From Hyphomicrobiales bacterium (GTDB lineage: Bacteria; Pseudomonadota; Alphaproteobacteria; Rhizobiales; MH13): a DNA stretch of 64,000 nucleotides. Shown here in pieces: positions 19,535 through 29,215 of this stretch (position 1 is its first letter; each line of letters starts with the position of its first letter). A model generated the notes under the pieces. It was not told the origin of the DNA, searched no databases, and saw only the letters and a program-made list of their open reading frames with translations. Location: positions 1,781,192 to 1,845,191 of the forward strand of contig JAEPOK010000001.1 of the NCBI GenBank assembly GCA_017642935.1, read 5' to 3'. The translations under genes and the position numbers were made by a program.

Positions 19535-19902
19535 GTCGTTGGCGAACGCGCTTGTAGCCTCATCCTATTGCGCAGGCAAAAGGTTGAGTTTCCAACCACC
19601 AGATTTTGCTGATACATACGGCTTGCTTTGGTGTCGCCCCTTTCAACGGGTCGATGAAAAGGGAATGCGGTGCGTGGAGAAATTTTCCGCAAGGCCGCAG
19701 CTGCCCCCGCAACTGTAAGCGGCACGATGTGAGCAAGAGCCACTGCCTTCACAAGGTGGGAAGGTGCACACATCGCCAAACGCCGTGAGCCAGGAGACCT
19801 GCCAAAGCCGGGGTCACGTTGACCCATTTGAAACCAACCGGACGGGGTGTTCCGGGGCGCAAGTTCGAGCTGACAAGGCTCGTGTGCCTCATCCCCGCGC
19901 TA
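19535..19902. other. Gene-free leader region before the cobalamin operon
   Basis: This 368-base stretch between the divergent aminotransferase and cobP holds the cobalamin riboswitch (19626-19808). Downstream of it lie two further small hairpins: GGGTCA-CGT-TGACCC at 19811-19825 and CCGGA/TCCGG at 19838-19855, likely part of the expression platform. The promoter should be within 19535-19620, but I see no clear -35/-10 pair. Confidence 0.7.
19626..19808 (+). promoter_or_regulatory. Cobalamin (AdoCbl) riboswitch
   Basis: The conserved parts of the cobalamin aptamer occur in order: GGTGTCGCCCC at the 5' side, GGGAATGCGGTGCG at 19661-19674, GCCGCAGCTGCCCCCGCAAC and TGTAAGCGG at 19694-19722, AGCCACTG at 19738-19745, GGGAAGG at 19758-19764, and the B12 box TGAGCCAGGAGACCTGCC at 19786-19803. 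When adenosylcobalamin is bound such elements switch off the downstream genes. Here it precedes cobP-cobW-cobN-cobO-cobQ, so it should provide end-product feedback on cobalamin synthesis. Confidence 0.96.
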
Positions 19903-20451
19903 ATGACGATTGTGATGGACGAAGCACCTTTTCCCTGCACCTTGGTTTTTGGCGGTATCCGGTCGGGTAAATCCCGGCACGCCGAGGCCCTCTGCCGCGC
20001 CACCGGGTTGAACCGCGTCTACATCGCCACCGCTGCCGCCTATGATGATGAGATGCACACCCGCATTGCAGGCCACCAATCGCAGCGCGCCGAAGATGGC
20101 TGGCAGACGGTAGAAGAGCAGCACGATCTTTCCAGCGCGTTGGTGCGCGAGCTTGAGCCTGAGGCCATTGTGCTTGTCGATTGCCTGACGCTTTGGCTGA
20201 CGAACCGTCTGCTGGCCGAGGCGCCGATGGATGAAGAGTTCGACCGCCTGATTGACACGCTGGCTTTGCGGCGCGGCCCGGTGGTTTTGGTGTCCAATGA
20301 AACCGGAATGGGCATTGTTCCAGAAAACGCCCTTGCGCGGCGTTTTGGCGATCTCCAGGGCCGTCTCAATCAGCGCCTCGCGGCGCTTTCCACTCACGTC
20401 TATTTTGTTGCCGCGGGATTGCCGCTGGCCCTCAAGGAACCTTCCCAATGA
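19903..20451 (+). CDS. cobP: Bifunctional adenosylcobinamide kinase / adenosylcobinamide-phosphate guanylyltransferase
   Basis: 182 residues from the ATG at 19903 (an ATG at 19915 is equally possible; a longer frame would run back into the riboswitch region). It starts with CTLVFGGIRSGKSRHAE, the P-loop at residues 17-24, then TAAAYDDEMHTRIAGHQSQR, containing the guanylylated His, and VDCLTLWLTN. It phosphorylates adenosylcobinamide and attaches GMP in the nucleotide-loop part of cobalamin synthesis. The stop overlaps the cobW start (ATGA). Also known as CobU in enteric bacteria. Confidence 0.94.
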   Translation: MTIVMDEAPFPCTLVFGGIRSGKSRHAEALCRATGLNRVYIATAAAYDDEMHTRIAGHQSQRAEDGWQTVEEQHDLSSALVRELEPEAIVLVDCLTLWLTNRLLAEAPMDEEFDRLIDTLALRRGPVVLVSNETGMGIVPENALARRFGDLQGRLNQRLAALSTHVYFVAAGLPLALKEPSQ

Positions 20452-21497
20452 CAGCTCCCATTCCCGCCACCATCATCACAGGGTTTCTCGGCGCGGGTAA
20501 AACCACGCTTATCCAAAACCTGATCCGCAGCGCTGGTGGCAAACGCATCGCGCTGGTGGTCAATGAGTTTGGTGATCTGGGTTTTGACGGCGAGCAGATC
20601 GCTGGTTGCGGCATTGAAGGCTGCGCCGACGAAGACGTGATTGAGCTGACCAATGGCTGCATCTGCTGCACTGTGGCCGACGATTTCCTGCCGACGATGG
20701 AGATGCTGCTGGCCCGAGAGCCTGCTCCTGAACACATTGTGATTGAGACCTCGGGTCTCGCTCTTCCCCAACCGCTCGTGCAAGCGTTTCAATGGCCAAG
20801 CGTGGCAGCAAGGACGACCGTGGATGGTGTGGTGACGGTGGCAGATGCCGAAGCGCTGGCCCATGGCCTTTATGCGCCAGACCCTGCAAAGGTGGAGGCG
20901 CAGCGCGCCGCCGATGACAGTTTGGATCACGAGACGCCGGTGGAAGAGCTTTTCGCCGACCAGATGCGCTGCGCTGATCTTGTTGTACTCTCCAAAACCG
21001 ATCGTATTGCCAGCGAAGCTTTGGAGACAGTGAATGAGGCGCTGGATGGCAAACGCGCTGGCGTTGGCGTGGTGCGGTCGACCGCCGACGGTTTGCCTGC
21101 TCATCTGTTGATTGGTCTAGGTGCAGGCGCCGAGCAGGACATGCACGGTCGCGAAGCTGGCCATCATCATCACGAGGATGACCACCACGATCATCATCAT
21201 CATGATCATAGCCATGACGAGTTCGACTCGCGTGTTGTGACGACTCCGGCTTTCGAGTCCAAGCAGGCGCTGGATGCGTTTGTCGGCGCCCTATGCGCCA
21301 AGCCTGGCGTGCTGCGTGTGAAAGGTGTTGCGCAGGTGGAAGGCAAGGCCGCCCCCGTGGTGGTGCAGGCGGTTGGGCCGCGCGTCACCAGCCATTTCGA
21401 CACCTCCGGAAGGCAGCAAAAGCCTGGTCTGGTGGTCATCGGTCTGAGCCCATTGGCCGACCTCTCCGACGTTCCCGGCCTGGCGAATGCAGCCTAA
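20448..21497 (+). CDS. cobW: CobW family GTPase (cobalamin biosynthesis metallochaperone)
   Basis: 349 residues of the G3E GTPase family: Walker A GFLGAGKTT at 12-20, the metal-binding CxCC motif C71-I-C73-C74, the NKTD-like SKTD, and a His/Asp-rich stretch at residues about 233-257. The family chaperones metals; in this operon, next to the cobaltochelatase subunit gene, it most likely delivers cobalt to CobN. The Cys and His motifs are the probable metal sites. The stop is directly followed by the cobN ATG with no spacer. Confidence 0.95.
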   Translation: MTAPIPATIITGFLGAGKTTLIQNLIRSAGGKRIALVVNEFGDLGFDGEQIAGCGIEGCADEDVIELTNGCICCTVADDFLPTMEMLLAREPAPEHIVIETSGLALPQPLVQAFQWPSVAARTTVDGVVTVADAEALAHGLYAPDPAKVEAQRAADDSLDHETPVEELFADQMRCADLVVLSKTDRIASEALETVNEALDGKRAGVGVVRSTADGLPAHLLIGLGAGAEQDMHGREAGHHHHEDDHHDHHHHDHSHDEFDSRVVTTPAFESKQALDAFVGALCAKPGVLRVKGVAQVEGKAAPVVVQAVGPRVTSHFDTSGRQQKPGLVVIGLSPLADLSDVPGLANAA

Positions 21498-24400
21498 ATG
21501 CACGTTCTTGCCGCGCAAGCGGGTCGCGTTGATGATGGTGATGAGCCGGTTGATCTGGCGCAGTCGCCCGGCGACATCGTGTTTCTGTCTGCTGCAGAGA
21601 CAGAGCTATCAGCGTTTGCCCTTGATGCGCGCGGAGCCTCGATGGCGTCTTCGCTGCGTCTGGCCAGCCTGTTGCAGCTCAAGCACCCTTATTCGGTCGA
21701 TCTCTACGCAGACAACACGCTCGCCCACGCCAAGCTGATTGTTGTCAGGTTGATCGGTGGGGAACCCTACTGGTCCTATGGAATGGAGCGTTTGACCGCT
21801 TTGGCACACCAAGGGATCAAGCTCATGGTGATGCCGCACGAAGGGCAGTGGAACGCTGACCTCGCTGGGCGCTCCACTGTCGCGATGCCTTTGGTGCGAC
21901 GGTTTTGGCAGCTTTGCGTGGAGGGCGGACCGGCCAATCGCGTGAAAGCGCTTCAGCTTTTAGACGCTTTGGCGCGCGGCGAGCAACCGAACGCCCCTGA
22001 AGTTAGCACCCTGCCCCGCTTTGGGCTGTGCGATCCTAAAACCCTGCTGCCGAGCGATGCATCTGCGGCGCCAGGCTCCATCCCTATTGTTATTTACACC
22101 AGCCTTTTGCAAGCCGGGACCACGGCACCTGTACGCGCTCTTTGTGGTTCGTTGTCCGAGAAAGGGTTGGCTGCGCAGCCGGTGTTTGTGCCCAGCCTCA
22201 AAGACGCTGAAGCGGTCGGTTTTCTTGACGATCTGCTCGGCCACATTGATCCACCTGTTATCCTCAACACCACCGCCTTTGCCTCCACCGGGTCCAGCGA
22301 TGGTGCCGATGGCGGTCCGCTAAGTGTGACGGGTGCACCGGTCGTCCAGGCCGTGTTGTCGGGCCTGTCGCGTGAGGCGTGGGCAGAAAGCTCACGGGGG
22401 CTACCGGGCACCGATCTGGTGATGCATGTGGCGATCCCGGAGCTTGATGGCCGCATCCATGGCCGTGCGATCAGCTTTAAACGCCAAGGCGAGCGTGATC
22501 CGCTCACCGAGTTTGCACCGGTGGCCTATGCGCCCGAACCATCGCATGTGGAAGCTGTCGCCTCGCTCGCCGCGCGCTGGGCGAAGCTGCGCGATACACC
22601 GGCGGGCGAGAAGCGGGTGGGCATTATACTTGCCAACTACCCCACCAAGACCAGCCGTATTGGCAATGGTGTCGGGCTCGACACGCCTGCGTCGGCTGGT
22701 CTCTTTTTGGAGGCGATGGACGGCGCCGGTTACCAAGTCGGCGATGCCCCCCGCTCATCGGAAGACCTCATGGCGCTGCTACTCTCTAAGGCAGGGCGCG
22801 AACGGTATTCGCTCGCCGACTATCAGGCCTTCTTCGATGCATTGCCCCAGGAGGTTCGCCAGCAGGTCACGGACCGATGGGGGGAGCCGTATAATGATCC
22901 GCAGGTGGCAGGCGACGCCTTCACACTACCTCTGCATCGGTTCGGCAACACGCTGATCGGCATCCAGCCAGCGCGTGGCTACAATGTCGATCCGGCCAGC
23001 ACCTACCACGATCCTGATCTGGTACCACCACACGGCTATTTGGCTTTTTACGCCTATCTCCGCCAGGACAGCGATGTGCTGGTCCAGTTTGGTAAACACG
23101 GCAATTTGGAATGGTTGCCCGGCAAGGCGCTGGCTCTGTCAGACAGTTGTTTTCCGGCGGCGATCCTTGGCGATCTTCCGACGCTCTACCCGTTCATCGT
23201 CAACGACCCGGGTGAAGGATGTCAAGCCAAACGGCGCACGGCTGCGGTAATCCTTGATCACCTGACGCCTCCGCTCACCCGCGCGGAGAGTCACGGCCCC
23301 TATCAGGAACTTGAGGCGCTGCTCGATGATTACGCTTTTGCCGAAGCCAGCGACCCACGCCGCGCCAAAGCATTGGCCCGCGATATTGTCGGTTTTGCGC
23401 AAGAGACCGGCCTTGCCGAAGACATTGGACTGAAGGGTGAAGTTGGCGATGATCTCATCACGCTGGATGCGGCGCTGTGCGACCTGAAAGAGATGCAAAT
23501 CCGTGACGGTCTGCACATCTTTGGGAAGTTGCCCGAGAAGCCCCAAGTCGCAGATATTTTGGTGGCTATCGCTCGGCTTCCCAGAGGATCAGGCGAGCAG
23601 GATGCTTCGCTCACCCGCGCGCTGGCCTCTGATTTTGGTTTGGATTTCGATCCGCTAACCCGCGATTTCGGCCAGCCTTGGACACTGGCAAAACCCGAAG
23701 CACTGGACGATGGTGGTGTATGGCGCACCTTAGGTGATGGCATTGAACGGCTTGAAGCGTTTGCCCTGAAACTGGTGCAAGGCGATGTAGAAGCTCCCAG
23801 CGCAGCCTCTCAGGCGGTGATGCAATGGATTGATGCGGTCCTACGACCGCGCATCACATCATCACCGGACGACGAGACCGCCAACTTACTGGCCGGGCTT
23901 GCCGGTCGTTTCGTGCCGCCAGGCCCTTCTGGCGCGCCCAGCCGCGCCCGCCCAGATGTTTTGCCAACAGGGCGAAATTTCTTTGCCGTCGACGTGCGCG
24001 CTGTGCCCTCACCCACCGCTTGGCGCATTGGCCAGAAAAGCGCCGAGGCTTTGCTTTCCCGCCACTTTCAAGATTATGGCGAATGGTTGCAGAGCCTAGT
24101 GCTCACTTGCTGGGGCACGGCGAACATGCGAACCGGCGGCGATGACATTGCGCAGGCCTTAGCGCTCATTGGTGTCGCGCCAGAGTGGGATGGCGGTTCA
24201 GGCCGCGTGACGGGCTTTGAGATCACGTCTTTGTCGAAGTTGCGCCGCCCACGTGTTGACGTGACCCTTCGCATCTCCGGCTTTTTTCGCGATGCCTTTC
24301 CGCACCAGATCGAACTTTTTGACAGCGCCGTGCGCGCTGTCGCTGATCTGGACGAGCCGGCCGATATGAACCCGCTCGCCGCGCGTGTGCAGGCCGACCA

Positions 24401-25169
24401 GGTGGCGCTGCTTGCTTCCGGCAAAACCCAAGACGATGCTGATCGCATGGCGGGCTATCGCGTGTTTGGTTCCATGCCCGGTGCTTATGGCGCAGGTTTG
24501 CAAGCGCTGATCGACGAGGGCGGCTGGACCCAACGCTCAGACTTCGCTGAAGCCTTCATTGCCTGGGGCGGCTTTGCTTATGGTGCCGGCCGCCAAGGCG
24601 ATGCTGAAAAAGGCCTTTTAAAGGATCGCCTGCGCGGCGCGCAAGCCGTGGTGCAGAACCAGGACAATCGCGAGCATGATCTGCTCGACAGCGACGACTA
24701 CTATCAGTTTGAGGGCGGACTGGCAGCGACGATCGAAACGCTGCGCGGCGAAGCACCGACAAGCTACCACGTTGATCACGCTCGGCCCGAAGCCCCTCAC
24801 CCACGCACTTTGCAAGAAGAGATCGGGCGAGTGGTGCGCGGACGTGCGTCCAACCCGAAATGGATCGCGGGCGTCATGCGCCATGGCTACAAAGGCGCCT
24901 TTGAGATGGCGGCAACGCTGGATTATCTCTTTGCCTTCGCCGCCACCACGCAGGCGGTGAGCGATCACCACTTCGATGCCCTGTTTGAGGCGTACATCGC
25001 CGATGATGACGTGCGCGACTTTATCAAAGACGCCAATGCGCCAGCGCTCAATGATATGCTGGCACGGTTTGCCGAGGCGCTGGATCGCGGGCTCTGGACC
25101 CCACGCCGAAACACGACCCAAACTATGCTCAATGAGCTGATGCACCCCAACCAGGAAGCTGCCGAATGA
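21498..25169 (+). CDS. cobN: Cobaltochelatase subunit CobN
   Basis: 1223 residues, normal for CobN. Recognised from LMVMPHEGQWNADLAGRSTVAMP, the NYPTKTSRIGNGVGLDTPAS segment, FGKHGNLEWLPGKALALSD and the C-terminal NPKWIAGVMRHGYKGAFEMAATLDYLFAFAATT. It is the large subunit of the aerobic ATP-dependent cobaltochelatase that inserts Co2+ into hydrogenobyrinic acid a,c-diamide. CobS and CobT, its AAA+ partners, are not in the window. It overlaps the cobO start by 4 bases. Confidence 0.97.
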   Translation: MHVLAAQAGRVDDGDEPVDLAQSPGDIVFLSAAETELSAFALDARGASMASSLRLASLLQLKHPYSVDLYADNTLAHAKLIVVRLIGGEPYWSYGMERLTALAHQGIKLMVMPHEGQWNADLAGRSTVAMPLVRRFWQLCVEGGPANRVKALQLLDALARGEQPNAPEVSTLPRFGLCDPKTLLPSDASAAPGSIPIVIYTSLLQAGTTAPVRALCGSLSEKGLAAQPVFVPSLKDAEAVGFLDDLLGHIDPPVILNTTAFASTGSSDGADGGPLSVTGAPVVQAVLSGLSREAWAESSRGLPGTDLVMHVAIPELDGRIHGRAISFKRQGERDPLTEFAPVAYAPEPSHVEAVASLAARWAKLRDTPAGEKRVGIILANYPTKTSRIGNGVGLDTPASAGLFLEAMDGAGYQVGDAPRSSEDLMALLLSKAGRERYSLADYQAFFDALPQEVRQQVTDRWGEPYNDPQVAGDAFTLPLHRFGNTLIGIQPARGYNVDPASTYHDPDLVPPHGYLAFYAYLRQDSDVLVQFGKHGNLEWLPGKALALSDSCFPAAILGDLPTLYPFIVNDPGEGCQAKRRTAAVILDHLTPPLTRAESHGPYQELEALLDDYAFAEASDPRRAKALARDIVGFAQETGLAEDIGLKGEVGDDLITLDAALCDLKEMQIRDGLHIFGKLPEKPQVADILVAIARLPRGSGEQDASLTRALASDFGLDFDPLTRDFGQPWTLAKPEALDDGGVWRTLGDGIERLEAFALKLVQGDVEAPSAASQAVMQWIDAVLRPRITSSPDDETANLLAGLAGRFVPPGPSGAPSRARPDVLPTGRNFFAVDVRAVPSPTAWRIGQKSAEALLSRHFQDYGEWLQSLVLTCWGTANMRTGGDDIAQALALIGVAPEWDGGSGRVTGFEITSLSKLRRPRVDVTLRISGFFRDAFPHQIELFDSAVRAVADLDEPADMNPLAARVQADQVALLASGKTQDDADRMAGYRVFGSMPGAYGAGLQALIDEGGWTQRSDFAEAFIAWGGFAYGAGRQGDAEKGLLKDRLRGAQAVVQNQDNREHDLLDSDDYYQFEGGLAATIETLRGEAPTSYHVDHARPEAPHPRTLQEEIGRVVRGRASNPKWIAGVMRHGYKGAFEMAATLDYLFAFAATTQAVSDHHFDALFEAYIADDDVRDFIKDANAPALNDMLARFAEALDRGLWTPRRNTTQTMLNELMHPNQEAAE

Positions 25170-25807
25170 CTGACAAAGCCGCCGTTAAACCGGTTATGAC
25201 TGAAGAAGAACTGGACGCGCGCCATGCTGAAAAGATGCGTAAGAAAAAGGCCGCGCGCGACAAGATCATCGCGACCAAGACTATCGAAAAAGGGCTGCTC
25301 ATTGTTCACACTGGTAAGGGTAAGGGCAAAAGCACGGCTGCCTTCGGCATGGTGTTTCGCGCGCTCGGTCACGGCCAACGCGTCGGCGTGATCCAGTTTG
25401 TGAAGGGCAAATGGGAGACTGGGGAACGCGCCGTCCTGGAGCGCTTTTCAGACCTTGTCACCATCAACACGATGGGCGAGGGTTTCACTTGGGAAACGCA
25501 GGATCGCCAGCGCGATATCGCCGCCGCCGAAGCAGCCTGGGAAAAAGCCAAAGGCTTGATCACAGGCGGCGAGCACAAGTTGGTGCTGCTTGATGAGCTC
25601 AACATCGTGCTGCGCTACGCCTACATCGATCCCGCCGAGGTGGTGCGGTTCCTGCGCGATGAAAAGCCGGACGACGTGCATGTGATCGTCACCGGGCGGA
25701 ACGCGCCTGAAGAACTGATCGACATCGCTGATCTGGTCACCGAGATGACGCAGATAAAACATCCCTTCCGCAGCGGCGTGAAAGCGCAAGAAGGCATTGA
25801 GTTCTAG
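25166..25807 (+). CDS. cobO: Cob(I)yrinic acid a,c-diamide adenosyltransferase (CobO/BtuR type)
   Basis: 213 residues with the P-loop HTGKGKGKSTAAFG at about 48-61, GQRVGVIQFVKGKWETGER, LVLLDELNIVLRYAYI and VIVTGRNAPEELI, all standard for the BtuR/CobO/CobP adenosyltransferases. It transfers the adenosyl group from ATP to Co(I) corrinoid. The N terminus is charged and Lys-rich (MRKKKAARDK). It is the fourth gene of the riboswitch-controlled operon and directly abuts cobQ. Confidence 0.95.
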   Translation: MTDKAAVKPVMTEEELDARHAEKMRKKKAARDKIIATKTIEKGLLIVHTGKGKGKSTAAFGMVFRALGHGQRVGVIQFVKGKWETGERAVLERFSDLVTINTMGEGFTWETQDRQRDIAAAEAAWEKAKGLITGGEHKLVLLDELNIVLRYAYIDPAEVVRFLRDEKPDDVHVIVTGRNAPEELIDIADLVTEMTQIKHPFRSGVKAQEGIEF

Positions 25808-27274
25808 GTGGCCCAAACACCGGCCCTAATGATCCAAGGCACCGGCTCAAACGTCGGCAAGTCGGTCATCGTTGCGGGGCTGTGCCGGTTGCTTTCTCGC
25901 CGTGGCATGCGCGTGCAGCCGTTCAAACCTCAGAACATGTCGAACAATGCTGCCGTCACAACTGATGCGGCGGGGCAAAATGGAGAGATCGGGCGGGCGC
26001 AGGCACTTCAAGCACAAGCTGCCAATATACCGGCCAGCGTACACATGAACCCGGTGCTTCTGAAACCGCAGGCCGATGTCGGCAGCCAAGTTGTGGTTCA
26101 GGGCAAAGTCTGGGGCACAATGAAGGCGGCGGAGTATGGCGCGCGCAAAACCGAACTGATGGCGCCGGTTCTGGAAAGCTTCAATTCGCTGGAGGCCGAG
26201 GCCGATATCATCCTGGTTGAGGGTGCAGGCAGCCCGGCTGAGATTAATCTGCGAACCGGCGATATCGCCAATATGGGCTTTGCGAGCGCCGCCCAGGTGC
26301 CCGTGGTTCTTTGCGCGGACATTGATCGCGGCGGTGTCATCGCCAGTGTGGTTGGCACGCACGCGCTGCTACCACCTGATGATCTAGCGCTGGTCAAGGG
26401 CTTTTTCATCAACCGTTTCCGTGGCGATCCCTCTCTGTTTGACGATGGCCTGACAGAGATCGTGGCGCGCACCGAATGGCCAAGCTTTGGTGTGATCCCC
26501 TGGTTCGATCAGGCCCGTGACCTACCGGCTGAGGATGTGCTTGGGCTTGCCGATGGGGCGGGCGACGGTCTGGTGATTGCGGTGCCGCGTTTCGGCCGGA
26601 TCGCCAATTTTGAGGACCTTGATCCACTGCGCATGGAGCCTGGCGTGGACCTGCGGATCATCGAGCCAGGCACACCGCTGCCCACCGATGCCGCCTGTGT
26701 CATCCTGCCAGGGTCGAAAGCCACGATTGCCGATCTCCAAGCGTTTAAGGCTCAAGGATGGGACATTGATCTGGCTGCGCATGTCCGCCGCGGCGGCTAT
26801 GTGGTGGGCCTATGTGGTGGCTATCAAATGCTGGGGCGCAGAGTCGACGACCCGGGTGGCATTGAAGGCGCCGCTGGAAATGAGGCTGGGCTGGGCTTGC
26901 TGGACGTTGAGACCACGCTCTCAGCCGACAAGACCACGACGTTCACCAAGGGTGTGCACGAGGAAACCGGAACTGCGGTCGAGGGGTACGAAATCCACCT
27001 CGGCGACACGCAAGGACCTGACCGTCAACGCCCTCTGCTTACCCTCAACGATAAAACTGATGGCGCAGTGTCGATGGATGGTCGGGTGATGGGTACCTAT
27101 CTGCATGGGCTGTTTGCCAGCGATGCCTTTCGCGCCGCCTTTTTGGAGCGCCTGGGTACGCGCGCGTCCGTTGCCTATCAAGCGCGTGTCGAGGCAGCCC
27201 TTGATGATTTGGCCGACCATCTGGCAGAGCACATGGATGTGGACGGCCTGCTGGCTATTGCAAAAAGCCGATAG
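25808..27274 (+). CDS. cobQ: Cobyric acid synthase (glutamine-hydrolysing)
   Basis: 488 residues starting at a GTG immediately after the cobO stop. The N-terminal synthetase domain begins [23 protein letters not shown] (P-loop-like) with [11 protein letters not shown]; the C-terminal glutaminase domain has the nucleophile C336 in [12 protein letters not shown]. It amidates four side chains of adenosylcobyrinic acid a,c-diamide using glutamine. Its 3' end overlaps the convergent cbiB by 20 bases, so the two transcripts are antisense at their ends. Confidence 0.95.
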   Translation: MAQTPALMIQGTGSNVGKSVIVAGLCRLLSRRGMRVQPFKPQNMSNNAAVTTDAAGQNGEIGRAQALQAQAANIPASVHMNPVLLKPQADVGSQVVVQGKVWGTMKAAEYGARKTELMAPVLESFNSLEAEADIILVEGAGSPAEINLRTGDIANMGFASAAQVPVVLCADIDRGGVIASVVGTHALLPPDDLALVKGFFINRFRGDPSLFDDGLTEIVARTEWPSFGVIPWFDQARDLPAEDVLGLADGAGDGLVIAVPRFGRIANFEDLDPLRMEPGVDLRIIEPGTPLPTDAACVILPGSKATIADLQAFKAQGWDIDLAAHVRRGGYVVGLCGGYQMLGRRVDDPGGIEGAAGNEAGLGLLDVETTLSADKTTTFTKGVHEETGTAVEGYEIHLGDTQGPDRQRPLLTLNDKTDGAVSMDGRVMGTYLHGLFASDAFRAAFLERLGTRASVAYQARVEAALDDLADHLAEHMDVDGLLAIAKSR

Positions 27275-28265
27275 CAGCAGCGATCAGAACCACCACCAAA
27301 AGCGTGGCCGCACATGTGGCGCGGAGGAGCGACAGTCCCTTGCGGATATCGCCTGCGTCCAAGTTCTTTCGGCCAGCATCGTTGATGTAGGGCGCCTCAA
27401 CGGTACCACTTGGATAGGTGCGCGGGCCACCGAGTGCGATACCCAGCGCAGACGCGTAGCTCGCCTCCGGCCACCCCGCATTGGGTGAAGCATGGGTCGG
27501 AGCGTCGCGGCGGATGACCGCCCAGTCTGGCCAGGCAAACGCACCCTTTTGACCGGCCAGGCTGGTGATCGCGGCGCTGAGCATGATCAGTCCAACCGAG
27601 AGGCGCGCGGGCAGAAAATTCACCAAATCATCCAACTTTGCTGATGCCCAACCAAAGTGCAGATGACGTTCGGTTTTGTAACCGATCATCGAGTCCGCCG
27701 TGTTGATCGCCTTGTAGAGCGCGATGCCTGGCAGACCGCCGATCAGCATCCAGAAGGCGGGGGCGATAACACCATCGGAAAGGTTTTCCGCCAAGCTTTC
27801 CAGCGCAGCTCGCGCGACCCCGGACTCATCAAGGTTTTCGGTGGTCCGGCCAACAATCATGGAAAGCGCCTGTCGCGCGGCGGGCAGGTCACCTTCTGCC
27901 AGAGGTGACCGAACCGCCTCAACATGATCGTGCAACGAACGCTGAGCAAGGAAGATGGCGCCGCCCAAAACGCTCACAACAAAGGCCAGTATCGGGTTAA
28001 TCCACCAGGCCAGTGCCAGGATGCCAATGGCTAGCGCAGCGACAACAAAAATCATGCGGATCAGCGCTGTGATGCCCGCTCTTTTTTGCCTGAACGGCGT
28101 ATGGTGTTGATGGTTCATGCGCCGGTCCAACCATCCGATGAACTTGCCCATCAAAACCACAGGATGCGGCATACGTTTCAAAAGCCAGCTGGGTTCGCCA
28201 AAAACAGCATCCGCCATGATTGCCATGGCCAAGGCCAGCGCGTTGAACGCGAACCACTCAGCCAC
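27255..28265 (-). CDS. cobD: Adenosylcobinamide-phosphate synthase (cobalamin biosynthesis protein CbiB/CobD)
   Basis: About 336 residues from a GTG at 28265 (an upstream ATG at 28289 is also possible but lies deeper in the btuF-like gene). A membrane protein: [42 protein letters not shown] at the N terminus is the family signature, followed by several membrane helices and the [34 protein letters not shown] core. It condenses cobyric acid with the aminopropanol arm. It overlaps the stop of the binding-protein gene on the same strand, so they are probably co-transcribed. Confidence 0.92.
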   Translation of the reverse strand: MAEWFAFNALALAMAIMADAVFGEPSWLLKRMPHPVVLMGKFIGWLDRRMNHQHHTPFRQKRAGITALIRMIFVVAALAIGILALAWWINPILAFVVSVLGGAIFLAQRSLHDHVEAVRSPLAEGDLPAARQALSMIVGRTTENLDESGVARAALESLAENLSDGVIAPAFWMLIGGLPGIALYKAINTADSMIGYKTERHLHFGWASAKLDDLVNFLPARLSVGLIMLSAAITSLAGQKGAFAWPDWAVIRRDAPTHASPNAGWPEASYASALGIALGGPRTYPSGTVEAPYINDAGRKNLDAGDIRKGLSLLRATCAATLLVVVLIAAAIGFLQ

Positions 28266-29094
28266 CGGTAAGCCGTTGCAGCGCATCATCGCGCTCATTG
28301 GCAATGTGCTGGATCGCTTCGATCAGCGAAGGCCCGGCGCAAAGCGTCAGCCGCTCTGGCAACGCAATACGCTGGCTCCGCGGATAGCGCTCCGCGAGCG
28401 CAGGATGGGCAAGCAGCGCCGTACCCTGATCCTCGCTTTCGCGTTCAAAGCTTGCTGTGATCAGCAAATCCGGCTCAGCACGAACAATGGTTTCTAGATC
28501 GACGAATCCGCCACGCGCGCCAACCAAATCCTCGCTGGCTAAGCGCACACCCAACGCGGCAAGCAAATCCCCCGTGAGCGACGCCGTACCGGTGGCATAG
28601 CCCCGCCGCTGAATGATGAGAGCGCTTAGCGCTTCATCTGATCGCGCCGCCGAAAGCGCGGTATCGATTTCGTCGATCAAGGCTTGACCCCGCTCGGGAT
28701 GGCCGACCAATTCAGCAACCAGGCTAACCGCCTCGCGAGCGTCGTCCAAAGAGCGCACGAACGGCACCTCTTCGACGCGATAATCAAAACGGGCGAGCAT
28801 GTCCTTGGCCGCCCGGTTGGTGAAGCGACCGGCCAAAACAAGATCCGGTTCCAGTGCGATCACCGCCTCAGCTGCGGCAGGAAGCTGTGGATAAGGCATG
28901 GCCTGTTCAGCCGCATAAGACAGGCGCTCATCAGCAGCAAAACGGCTGAGACCGACGATCTGATCGGGATCGGCAAGTGCCAGAACCAGTTGGTCAGTGC
29001 ACATGTTCGACGAAACAATTCGCTCTGGCCGCTGCTGCGCGACGGCGGGTCCAGCCAGCAAGAGCGCCATCGCGATCAGGCAAAAGCGTTGCAC
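28258..29094 (-). CDS. btuF: Periplasmic cobalamin/corrinoid-binding protein (BtuF-like)
   Basis: 278 residues with a signal peptide (MQRFCLIAMALLLAGPAVAQQ). The mature start RPERIVSSNMCTDQLVLALADPDQIVGLSRFAAD is the usual ABC-transporter type III binding-protein pattern, with EPDLVLAGRFTN next. The genomic setting (divergent from btuB and next to btuC, btuD and cobD) indicates vitamin B12 or cobinamide; heme or siderophore binding is less likely. It is transcribed on the minus strand ahead of cobD. Confidence 0.82.
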   Translation of the reverse strand: MQRFCLIAMALLLAGPAVAQQRPERIVSSNMCTDQLVLALADPDQIVGLSRFAADERLSYAAEQAMPYPQLPAAAEAVIALEPDLVLAGRFTNRAAKDMLARFDYRVEEVPFVRSLDDAREAVSLVAELVGHPERGQALIDEIDTALSAARSDEALSALIIQRRGYATGTASLTGDLLAALGVRLASEDLVGARGGFVDLETIVRAEPDLLITASFERESEDQGTALLAHPALAERYPRSQRIALPERLTLCAGPSLIEAIQHIANERDDALQRLTGG

Positions 29095-29178
29095 AGTTTT
29101 ACCCCTTTGGATTGATTGCCGAACCGGTTTGAAAGGCTTAACAAAACCTTACACGCCCGGGACACACGCCGTGACGGG

Positions 29179-29194
29179 TGGTTGTGAACAACCA
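29179..29194. promoter_or_regulatory. Inverted repeat in the btuF-btuB divergent gap
   Basis: TGGTTGT-GA-ACAACCA is a perfect 7-bp inverted repeat with a 2-base centre, 22 bases before the btuB ATG. The loop is too small for a stable RNA hairpin, so it looks more like a binding site for a dimeric regulator. No cobalamin riboswitch motif is visible in the 29095-29215 gap. Confidence 0.4.
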
Positions 29195-29215
29195 GATCGA
29201 AACAGTAAAGGTCTG

